This document shows positions 45,192-53,800 of a stretch of 64,000 nucleotides of DNA, piece after piece; within the stretch, counting starts at the first letter, position 1; every line of letters begins with the position of its first letter. Origin of the DNA: Macellibacteroides fermentans. GTDB taxonomy: Bacteria > Bacteroidota > Bacteroidia > Bacteroidales > Tannerellaceae. The stretch is from contig NZ_JACCCY010000003.1 of the NCBI RefSeq assembly GCF_013409575.1, positions 328,501 to 392,500 on the forward strand, in the 5' to 3' direction. The notes below the pieces were generated by a model, which saw nothing but the letters and a program-made list of their open reading frames with translations, made no database searches and was not told the DNA's origin. A program made the position numbers and the translations under genes.

Positions 45192-45281
45192 TTCGTTGGA
45201 CCATGGTTGTTTTTTCGTTGGACCTAGGTCAACATATCGTTGGACCATGGTTGAGATATCGTTGGACCATGGTCCAACGAT
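45192..45281. repeat. Palindromic 22-bp repeat array, locus 2
   Basis: Four consecutive 22-bp units in direct orientation begin at 45192, 45214, 45236 and 45258. Each starts (A/T)TCGTTGGACC, followed by ATGG or TAGG and a variable tail. The last unit is fully self-complementary (ATCGTTGGACCATGG followed by TCCAACGAT). The family is the one at 15653-15759; here units run head to tail, whereas locus 1 is a palindrome. It lies between the carB terminator and the convergent btuF end. Confidence 0.9.
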
Positions 45282-45350
45282 TAGCTGTTCGTTTTGAAAC
45301 CGGTTATACTATACGATTATTCTGCTTAAACAAAAGGGGAACGGTCTAAA

Positions 45351-46505
45351 TTAATCCATCATCCGGCTGAAATACCTTGGCTTGTACCCTGGCAATAATT
45401 CAGGATGAAATATCCAAACCAAATCTTTTAACAGATAATCGGGATGCATCGGCACCTCCTCGTAGTAGGGAACCTTTCCTGTATTGGTGTAATAGATCTT
45501 TTTATTCTTGAATGCATCGAAGGAGGCATACGGTTTGTATTCCGTCTGAAATGCCTGATAATTCATATCATCGGCCAGATTGAATTTAATCAGCCAGTAA
45601 TCGGCATGCATTGCCTTATCCAGTACGGTTTCGAACGACAATGGTTTACTGCCTGAACCGGGCAAATCGGCAAACATATAATCGGCGCCGGCATCGGCAT
45701 ACAAGGTAGCCATATAACTGTCTCCGCAGGGAACAAACCAGGATGCTCCAAATTTCTTTTCAGACAACACGGTAGGTCTTGAAGTCACCCCTGCCGCCAG
45801 CTGCTTTATATCCAGATAAGCCTTTTCGGTATCATTGAAGATCCGTTGGGCAGCCTCCTCTTTTTCAAAGAATAAAGCAACGAAACGAATCCATTCCGCC
45901 CGGCCCAAAGGGGTGGCCTCCATGTAATCGGCACATTCAATGATTGGGAGTCCCAGCTTCTCGGCCGGACCATACCCTGCGTTTTCAAACGGAGAAACCA
46001 GAATCGCCTCTACATTGATGTCGATCATCTTCTCCACATTGGGGGAGGTAGCTTCGCCTAAATCGGCTACCGTTCCTGCCTGAATCCCTTTTTGAATAAT
46101 CGGACTGTCTATGTAACGAGGCTCGCAGACACCCACCACTTCGTTGGCAACCTGCAGCTGTTCCAGCATAGAGCAATGTACAGAACTGTAAACAGCCAAC
46201 CGTTTCACGGGTACACGAACCACCACTCCCTGCGGAAGATCAGACGGAACATCCTTGGTCCGGTCTACCAGGATATACCGTTGAAGTATCTTGCTTGAAT
46301 CCCACGGATCGCGCACCTCCACTTCCCGGTAAGACGGATAATGTTTAACCGTAAAACCTGCAGCGTAGCGAATGGTGTCCGAATAGGACGCTGCAACCCC
46401 TCCCTTCTTACTTCCCGATGAACAGGAAGTAAAAATGGAAAGGAGCAAAAGGATATAAACTACATGTTGTTTCATATGCATCATACTTGGACGGATCTTT
46501 TTCAA
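45351..46505 (-). CDS. btuF: Cobalamin ABC transporter substrate-binding lipoprotein, BtuF-like
   Basis: The up-to-384-residue protein has a lipoprotein signal ending LLLLSIFTSC and a periplasmic-binding fold of the helical-backbone (BtuF/FhuD) type: VKRLAVYSSVHCSMLEQL, VGVCEPRYIDSP and NVEKMIDINVEAILVSP. The first Met codons (MKKIRPSMMHMKQH) leave several possible starts. Residues after the Cys (SSGSKKGG) are not acidic, consistent with a periplasm-facing anchor. It is the last gene of the riboswitch-controlled btuB-btuG-btuF operon and would pass B12 to a BtuCD permease, which is not encoded here. Confidence 0.85.
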   Translation of the reverse strand: MKKIRPSMMHMKQHVVYILLLLSIFTSCSSGSKKGGVAASYSDTIRYAAGFTVKHYPSYREVEVRDPWDSSKILQRYILVDRTKDVPSDLPQGVVVRVPVKRLAVYSSVHCSMLEQLQVANEVVGVCEPRYIDSPIIQKGIQAGTVADLGEATSPNVEKMIDINVEAILVSPFENAGYGPAEKLGLPIIECADYMEATPLGRAEWIRFVALFFEKEEAAQRIFNDTEKAYLDIKQLAAGVTSRPTVLSEKKFGASWFVPCGDSYMATLYADAGADYMFADLPGSGSKPLSFETVLDKAMHADYWLIKFNLADDMNYQAFQTEYKPYASFDAFKNKKIYYTNTGKVPYYEEVPMHPDYLLKDLVWIFHPELLPGYKPRYFSRMMD

Positions 46506-46518
46506 GACGCCAATTTAC

Positions 46519-47604
46519 CTATTTATTTGAAATAAAAGCAATGGATTTTGGCTCTAATCCTACTTCAAACTTATGCAGCAGTTTTCCTTCCGGAGAGAAA
46601 ATATGCATGTCTGAGTTTGTTTTAAAATCGCTAACCCCGATATAGATATTTCCTGTTACAGGATCAACAGCCAAGCAAGATGGATTTGCACCTACCGGAT
46701 AGGTAATAGCATCTTTCAGGAAATTAGTTGTTATCACAGACTCGTTCTTGCAATCATACTTGATATAATCGGTCACAGGTTTACCCCAAAGAGCATTAAT
46801 AGCATAAAGCGTATCATTCTTCATTGTCATGGTGGTAGCCTCCATCAAGACTGTAGACTTCTGGGTCTGCTTATCGATACGCTGTAATGTATTATTCAAT
46901 GTATTGCCATAATCTCCCATCGAAATTACATATACATCCCCCTGGCTATCCGATAGAATCTCCGTCGGATTCATTAACACATCAATCTTTGTTATCTCTG
47001 CTAATGTTGTGGCGTCAAGTACGGCCACTTTGGTTCCGGGAGTAGAAGCCATCCCTTCCGATACCGCCACATAAATTTTATTATTTACCAGGGTAAGCTG
47101 TTCCGGATTTAAACCCACCGGTGCTATTTTTGTCACCTCCAGGCTTGTGGTATCTACCATCCCCACGTAGCCATCATAAAAGGTAACATACACTTTTCCA
47201 TTACCGGAAGCCATGCAACGCGGCTGGTGATAGGAATCATCTGTATTTTTGGATGTAATCGTCTTCAACGAATTTCCTTTCTTATCCATCACCTCAATCT
47301 GATAAGAGCCGTATACCGTTGTATACATCTTACCTCCGTAGACCAACAATTCCTGGGCCGAATCACCCAGCTTACGTCCGTTTAAGGTAGAAAACAGATC
47401 CGACACAACGGTTTTACTCTCTGTATCAAAATAAGATATGGAGGCATTATTTTCTTTGAAGTTACCTCTGTTTAGTACAAACACACCCTCTGTCTGTTCG
47501 GGAATTTCAACCACAACAGGTTGGTCGTCACTTTCGCAAGAGGTCAGTGTAAAAAGGAAAGCAGCACTAAACAACCATCCTAACAATAATTCAATCTTCT
47601 TCAT
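46519..47604 (-). CDS. btuG: BtuG-like surface cobalamin-binding lipoprotein (beta-propeller)
   Basis: The 361-residue protein has a lipoprotein signal (FLFTLTSC) followed by ESDD, matching the acidic surface-export signal of Bacteroidetes lipoproteins. The rest is a YncE/DUF5074-type beta-propeller with repeated strands (EGVFVLNRGNFKENNASISYFD, NKIYVAVSEGM). Next to btuB and under a cobalamin riboswitch, this is the expected BtuG, which in Bacteroides caps BtuB and captures B12 with very high affinity. Identification rests on layout and context. Confidence 0.85.
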   Translation of the reverse strand: MKKIELLLGWLFSAAFLFTLTSCESDDQPVVVEIPEQTEGVFVLNRGNFKENNASISYFDTESKTVVSDLFSTLNGRKLGDSAQELLVYGGKMYTTVYGSYQIEVMDKKGNSLKTITSKNTDDSYHQPRCMASGNGKVYVTFYDGYVGMVDTTSLEVTKIAPVGLNPEQLTLVNNKIYVAVSEGMASTPGTKVAVLDATTLAEITKIDVLMNPTEILSDSQGDVYVISMGDYGNTLNNTLQRIDKQTQKSTVLMEATTMTMKNDTLYAINALWGKPVTDYIKYDCKNESVITTNFLKDAITYPVGANPSCLAVDPVTGNIYIGVSDFKTNSDMHIFSPEGKLLHKFEVGLEPKSIAFISNK

Positions 47605-47624
47605 TTCTATACGTTTTAATACGA

Positions 47625-49631
47625 TTAATAGTTTATTTTAAGTGAAACCCGGAAAGATCGCCCGGGCATGGGATAATATTTAATAACCTCGTAATTGATA
47701 TCACCCAGGTTAATAATTTCGCCTTGTAAACGCAGGGATGCCTTACCCAGTTTGAAGGTACGGTTGGCCGAAATGCCCTGTTCAATATAGCCATCGATCC
47801 GGTTTTCGCGGATATTCTGGGGTAGAGCGTAACGATTTCCCACGGCCGTAAGCATATAGCCTACATTAATCCAGGGAGTTTCGGCAGTAAGAGAGGCTGT
47901 ACCCGAATGTTCCGGAGTGTAAGGAATCTGATGTTTATAATTCTTCTTGGCCGGATCGGTTATATCAACCGCCTTCTGCCAGGTATAGGTTCCGGCAAGC
48001 TGGAACGAAAGTTTATTGGAAACCGGCATGCCTGCCTCTAGATTTAAATCCAATCCTTTAATGGATACCTCCCCGAAATTCATCATTCTGGCAAAAGCCA
48101 AAGAGGGTATCACCACAATTTTATCACTAACCCGGTTATAATACCCATCGGCCGAAAACCGGAGGTAATCCAAGGCGCTGAAAGGCTTTCCACTCCAGGT
48201 AAGCCCCACATTGTACTGCGTAGCACGTTCCGGCCTTAATCCGGTATTTCCTATACGCAGGTAATACAGGTCATTGAAGGTGGGTACCCTGAAAATATCT
48301 TTAATGGAGGCTCTAACACGGATATTCTTCTCTTCCCATATCCGCCACGATCCACTTAGTGCCGGAGAGATCCGTTTACGGTCTGCCGGTCGGTCGCCGG
48401 TCTTCACCCTCTCCGTGATATAGGTTCCCAGCAAACTTCCGGTAAGCGTAATACGTGCATCCTGGTATTGGGCTGCCAGCACTGAGAGCGATGTATACCG
48501 TGTTGGGTAGGGACTTTCGGGAATGGTTGCATCCAGGGTATTAACAAAGAAGTCGGAAGCAAAAGAAAAACTGAGAACATCTGCAGGCACATATTTCAAT
48601 GCTCCTGATGCATAATATTCTTTCTGCGTATAGCGGTCGTCTTGTCTCCCCCCGGCATATTTATTATTTATGTCGAGGTATCGGTTGTATGCATGATTGA
48701 ACTTCAACAAACCTTTAACCGACAAATACTCTCCTATTTTATTCTCGTACCTTGTCTGCGTAAAGAAATTTCTGTCCCACAAACGTTCGCGCGCCTGCGG
48801 ATTGTACAGGCTGACCGATCCCGGAAGGCCTCGTTCCGAATCAAAGTAGTAAGCCTTCACCTGTAACCGGCCGGCATGCTGCAGATCTGCATATACGTTG
48901 GCCTCCCCTCTCCAGGAATTGATGTCGCTGTTCAGTCTCTTTTGCTCTTCCCGCAGGGTTCCGTTAACCAATGTAAAGGGATAGTCGCCATCGGCCGTAA
49001 GCCAATCGCCATGCATGGTAACAGCAACTTTGGATCCCACCTTTTGTCCGTATCTGAATGAGGGATTGAAATATCCGAAAGAGCCCGCTTTAAGCTGACC
49101 TTCAAGCGTATACTTCTTATCGTCAAACAGTGGGTGCGATGTTTCAATCTGCAAAGCTCCTGCGGAAGCATATATCCGGGCCGTTTGGAAGATATCGTCT
49201 GCCTGTCCGATTGAAAGCAGAACCTGCTCTACGTTATCCAACGAAAAGCGGCTGATATCCACCTGTCCGCTTTGTGCGTCACTAATGGTAATACCGTCGT
49301 AGCTTATCGCTGTATGCTGGGCACCCAGACTACGAACGGAAACGGTCTTCAACCCTCCAACACCTCCATAGTCTTTGATCGTTACTCCCGAAAAACGTTT
49401 TACAGCTTCCGATAATTCCTGCACTCCCAGACGAAGCATGTCGCTTTTATTCAGCATCTGCACCGGCGTGCCTTCCCGCGTTACGGCGGGACGCACCTTC
49501 TCTACCACCTCAACCTCGTTCAGATTACGGTGGCGTAGTACCAGGGAGTCTTGCTGGGCAATCAATCCGTTGTTGGAAACAAGACAAAACAGTCCTGCCC
49601 AAAAAGATACTTTCACTTGTTTATTCAGCAT
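47625..49631 (-). CDS. btuB: BtuB-like TonB-dependent cobalamin receptor
   Basis: The start is the ATG at 49631 (MLNKQVKVSFWAGLF), giving 668 residues with a signal peptide ending near LIAQQ. The open frame extends 85 codons further upstream, but those codons lie in the riboswitch. A plug domain (about 35-150; LSEAVKRFSGVTIKDYGGVGG, SVRSLGAQHTAISYDGI) is followed by a 22-strand-type barrel ending in an aromatic-terminated strand (RVSLKINY). Under the cobalamin riboswitch and followed by btuG and btuF, it takes up B12 across the outer membrane using TonB. Confidence 0.93.
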   Translation of the reverse strand: MLNKQVKVSFWAGLFCLVSNNGLIAQQDSLVLRHRNLNEVEVVEKVRPAVTREGTPVQMLNKSDMLRLGVQELSEAVKRFSGVTIKDYGGVGGLKTVSVRSLGAQHTAISYDGITISDAQSGQVDISRFSLDNVEQVLLSIGQADDIFQTARIYASAGALQIETSHPLFDDKKYTLEGQLKAGSFGYFNPSFRYGQKVGSKVAVTMHGDWLTADGDYPFTLVNGTLREEQKRLNSDINSWRGEANVYADLQHAGRLQVKAYYFDSERGLPGSVSLYNPQARERLWDRNFFTQTRYENKIGEYLSVKGLLKFNHAYNRYLDINNKYAGGRQDDRYTQKEYYASGALKYVPADVLSFSFASDFFVNTLDATIPESPYPTRYTSLSVLAAQYQDARITLTGSLLGTYITERVKTGDRPADRKRISPALSGSWRIWEEKNIRVRASIKDIFRVPTFNDLYYLRIGNTGLRPERATQYNVGLTWSGKPFSALDYLRFSADGYYNRVSDKIVVIPSLAFARMMNFGEVSIKGLDLNLEAGMPVSNKLSFQLAGTYTWQKAVDITDPAKKNYKHQIPYTPEHSGTASLTAETPWINVGYMLTAVGNRYALPQNIRENRIDGYIEQGISANRTFKLGKASLRLQGEIINLGDINYEVIKYYPMPGRSFRVSLKINY

Positions 49632-49677
49632 AAAAATTTCGTTTACGACACCTTCACCCGAAGCATCGGTATTAAGA

Positions 49678-49850
49678 ATTGCGGCAGGTTTTCTGGCTTG
49701 CTCCCTTAGTTCGGTAGCCTTCCCGTCCGCAGGCGGACAGTGGCAATGGTAGACCGAGGTTTTCTTGAGCTTACAGCTGCGGGTACAGCTCCGGTATTGC
49801 ACCGGATTCCCTTTTACTAACGAAACATGAACATGCTTCGTTACACCATC
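49678..49850 (-). promoter_or_regulatory. Cobalamin riboswitch
   Basis: Read on the minus strand, the region contains GGGAATCCGGTGCAATACCG and the following GGAGCTGTACCCGCAGCTGT, the GCCACTG element, and the B12 box AAGCCAGAAAACCTGCC (49683-49699). These are the conserved blocks of cobalamin riboswitches. The btuB ATG is about 50 nt downstream; CTTC/GAAG and CGA/TCG pairings there could form a start-masking hairpin. No T-run follows, so translational control is more likely. Confidence 0.95.
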
Positions 49851-49859
49851 ATTCGACTG

Positions 49860-49889
49860 CAAAGATAGAGAAAAAGAGAGATACACAAA
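49860..49889 (-). promoter_or_regulatory. Promoter of the btu operon
   Basis: On the minus strand, TTTG (49886-49889), an 18-bp spacer and TATCTTTG (49860-49867) match the consensus just upstream of the riboswitch. Confidence 0.6.
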
Positions 49890-49939
49890 CTTTTTTATAA
49901 AATTATCTTATAAACCTTACGTATTAATCAATAATTATA

Positions 49940-49947
49940 TATATTTG
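49940..49947 (+). promoter_or_regulatory. -7 element for the plug-domain protein gene
   Basis: TATATTTG matches TAnnTTTG and faces the gene at 50069, divergent from the btu promoter. The leader is about 115 nt. Confidence 0.4.
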
Positions 49948-50068
49948 TAAGACAACTGTTTAAATACTATAACAACATGAAACAAACCTATTTGCAACGA
50001 TCTGCGCCATTGGCGAACCATTAAACATGCTATATTTTCTGCCCTATCCATTTTAAAATCTTATTCAT

Positions 50069-50746
50069 ATGAAAACAACCTTATTAATCTCAATCTTTTC
50101 AATTCTTTCCTCTCATTTTCTGATTGCCCAGAGTGATACGCTTAGCGGGGTATTAAGAGATTCCAAAGAAAAAGCCATCAAACGCTACGAAGTACGTTTA
50201 GGAAGTTCACCCGGTACGACTGTCAAGACTGATAAAAACGGGGTATTTGTATTTGCCGATGCCAATCTGCAGGATACCTTATACGTGGAGATGAACAAGA
50301 CCGGCAAAACGGTGAAAGTTCCGGTATCGGGTTATACTTTTCTTACCATCCAGCTTAAGGAAGGATCTTTCGAAGTAGACCATCGCTATGAACCGGACGA
50401 GAATCTTAAAAAAGTATTGGAGCGGGAAAGTAAGAAGATGATCAGTTCTTCCACATTAAACAAGGAAGAGATACTTAAAACCCGTTGTCAGGATATCTAC
50501 TGTCTGCTCAGAAGGTTATCCGGTGTAATGGTTCAGAATAGCGGAGCGGTTCGCATACGCGGCGGTGCTTCTTTTAACAGCTCGTCCAATGCACTGATTG
50601 TGGTTAACGGTATCCCGATGCAAGATTCCGGAATTATGCGTACCATTCCGATTCAGGATATTGAAGAGATAACCGTATTGAAAGACGCCACACAATATGG
50701 AGCGATGGGTGCCAACGGAGCCATTGTTATTAAAACCGGGAAATAA
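50069..50746 (+). CDS. Plug-only TonB-receptor-like protein without a barrel
   Basis: The 225-residue protein has a signal peptide (MKTTLLISIFSILSSHFLIA), a carboxypeptidase-regulatory-like beta-sandwich (about 22-100) and a TonB-receptor plug domain (about 125-225: CLLRRLSGVMVQNSGAVRI, VVNGIPMQDSG, IEEITVLKDATQYGAMGANG). It stops where a SusC/RagA barrel would start, with no frame continuing into a barrel. It is therefore a small periplasmic plug protein rather than a truncated pseudogene remnant with visible debris. Such proteins recur in Bacteroidetes; the function is unknown. tamB follows 59 bp downstream. Confidence 0.8.
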   Translation: MKTTLLISIFSILSSHFLIAQSDTLSGVLRDSKEKAIKRYEVRLGSSPGTTVKTDKNGVFVFADANLQDTLYVEMNKTGKTVKVPVSGYTFLTIQLKEGSFEVDHRYEPDENLKKVLERESKKMISSSTLNKEEILKTRCQDIYCLLRRLSGVMVQNSGAVRIRGGASFNSSSNALIVVNGIPMQDSGIMRTIPIQDIEEITVLKDATQYGAMGANGAIVIKTGK

Positions 50747-50805
50747 GGGTATGATATTTCCTATTTTTTAATAACTTTGTTTCTGATCAATAGGAGTACC
50801 AGCGT

Positions 50806-53800
50806 ATGAAGAGATGGATGAAATGGATAGGTATTGCTTTCTTGGTGCCACTGGCACTCATCCTTTTATTGTCTGTACTCTTGTACTTCCCTCCCATTCA
50901 GGACTTTGCCCGGAATAAGATTGTAGCCTATGCTTCAACCTCGACGGGCATTGATATCCGCATTGCGAAGGTGCGCCTGTCGTTTCCCCTCAACCTTACC
51001 ATTCAGGATGTTTTGGCCTTGCGCACTCCGGCAGACACCCTGCTTAAACTTCAGTCCCTCGAGGTCAGGGTTAAATTGCTCCCTTTGCTGAAAAGCAAGG
51101 TTGTAGTGGATGCTGTTGATTTGAAAGGAGGTCAGATTCACTCGGGCGACTTTATCGAAGGGTTGCAGATTGACGGACAATTAGGCCGTTTCCATGCCAA
51201 GGCAGATCATATCGATCTGACTAAGGAGATGGCAACCTTCAACTCGATGGAATTATCTGATACGCAGCTTTCTATCCGGATGGATTCAGTTGCGGAAGAG
51301 AAGGATTCCACCTCTGCTCCGCTTAACTGGAAAATTGCGCTTGACGAGGTTGTGCTGAATAAGGTAAACCTGGATATTCTACTTCCGGGTGATACCGTCC
51401 GTATGCGCGGAGGAATGAACCATGCGTTGCTTTCAAAAGGATGGATCGATCTGGGACGATCAGGTTATTCGGCCCGCAAGATTCAACTTACGGAGGGAAC
51501 TTTCTCGTTGGACAATGATACGTTAGGAAGAAAAGCGGGACTGGATCCCAACCATATCGCAATTGACAGTCTGGAGTTTGAAGCAGATTCTCTTTCTTTT
51601 GAAGACAAGGTATTCGGCATCAATATCCGCCGGTTTTCATTTTCAGAACAATCCGGGTTGAAGCTCTCTTCTCTGGAAGGAAGTATTCTGAGCGACGGGA
51701 AGCAACTGGAAATACCGAATCTTCAACTTAAGACTCCCTACTCTGAAATGCAGCTTCTGGTAAGTGCACCCTGGAGTTCGCTGGATGAAAAGGCCGAAGG
51801 GTCCATCCGAAGTCTGCTGATTGCATCCATCGGCAAAGGAGATCTGATGCTCGCAGCCGGTGACCTGCCCAAAGATTTCAAGACCTATTACCCGAACCGT
51901 CCGGTTTCGGTAACAGCCGGTATCGAAGGGAATTTAGATAAGTTGGAGTTGCGTGGGTTTAAAGCTGAGCTTGCGGGTGCTTTTAAAATGGATGCATCCG
52001 GAACGCTGATTCAGATTGCCGACAGTCTGCAGCGGCAGGGAAGCTTCCGCATCGATGCCCGTTCTTACAACCTGGAGTTTATACTCGGCATGTTGGATAA
52101 AAAACAACGAGACATGCTGGAGCTTCCGTATGGGATGGAACTCAAAGGAGAAGTATCTTTCAAAAAGGATGCTTATAAAACGAATCTTACTTTTAAGGAG
52201 GATAAAGCCCTTGTTAAACTGGATGGATCCTATCAGAGCCAGTCGGAAGACTACCAGATAACCGTCTCAATCGATAGTCTGCAACCCAACCATTTCATGC
52301 CTAAAGATTCCCTTTACTGGCTTACAGCTTCGGCCGCAATAAAAGGGAAAGGTTTTGATTTATATTCTGCCCGCACCAGCTCTCTTCTGCAGGCAACCAT
52401 TTCAGATATTAAATATGGCAGAAACTCTGTTTCGGAAATTCAGTTAAATGGACGTTTAAAGAACCATGCCTATGAATTGCAGCTGGAAAGCGGCTATCCT
52501 TTAGCGTTATTAAAGACATCTGTCTCCGGGATTCTACAAAGAAAGAAAGCCGAAATGAATCTGGATGCACAAGTAGAGCATCTAAACCTGTACCGTCTGC
52601 ATCTGGTAGACGTTCCGTTAAGCACCGCTTTTCGCTTCGAGGCAAATGCAAGCAGTAACCTTAATGAGATCCTCCATCTGACAGGCAGGCTCACTCAATG
52701 GGAGCTATCGGGCGAAGAAAAAACTTACTACCCCCAGGATACCCGGTTCGAGGCAGGAACCACCCACGACAGCACCTATTTTGAGATAACTGCCGGAGAT
52801 GCGTTCATGAAGTTAAACAGCGATCAGGGTGCCACAAAGCTGTCGGCTTCCCTTTCTCTGATTACAGAAAGACTTATGAATCAATACGAACAGCAAGAGC
52901 TCGATCTTACCGTTTTACGTCCGCTGTTACCCAATGTAAACATACAGGGATTCATTGGAAAACAGAATCCTATTCAGGATCTGCTTGCCTTGCAGAAAAT
53001 AAAATTCAACGAGACTTCATTTACTGCAGCAACATCTCCCGCTCAGGGCTTGTCGGTCAACATAGCCATGCATAAATTCCAACAAGACACATTAATGGTG
53101 GATACCCTCCGGATCGAGTCGTTTGAAGATACATCCGGATTAAAGTTGAAAGGGGAGGTAAAACTGAACCGGACCCGTTGGAGAAAGGCTTATAACGGCA
53201 TCCTGGATGGCCATATCCGGAAAAATGAGGTAAACGCTTTGGTTCATGTAACCGATGGCGACGGCAAGGTAGGCCTTCACCTGGGCACTGAAGCCCGACT
53301 GGAAAAAGAAGGATTTATTTCTGCCAGGCTTTATCCGGACCACCCTATTATAGCCTTTCGCAGATTCACTCTGAATGAGGATAATTACCTCCGTTATAAG
53401 GATCTTAAGAACATGTCGGCCAATCTTCGGCTGACCGGCGAACAGAATGCATCCATCTGGTTGCACTCGGTGCCTGATAGCGGAGCTCTGCAAGAAATGC
53501 ACGCAGAAATAAGTCAGCTTGACCTGAGTCTGCTTTCGGCTAATATACCAAACGCCCCTTCAATGGGAGGGATCGTTAGTGCGGATATCCAATATGCTCC
53601 AACGGATAATACCTTTATGCTGATTGCCGATGCCGGGATAGACGAGCTGTTTTATGAAAATAAACGAGTAGGCGAAATGCAGTTATCAGCGGTGTACCTT
53701 CCTATGTCAGAAAACAGCCATCAGGTGGATATCCACTTCCTGCGAGACCGGAAAGAGATCTCCTCCGCCACTGCATTTTATCAGGCGGGGGTGCGGGACA

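Noticed and set aside
49632..49886. 85 codons in frame upstream of btuB
   Set aside because: They lie in the cobalamin riboswitch and contain no signal peptide; the proper signal peptide starts at 49631.
49977..50024. 15-codon ORF (MKQTYLQRSAPLANH) before the plug-domain gene
   Set aside because: It is short, has no terminator or stem, and nothing distinguishes it from chance.
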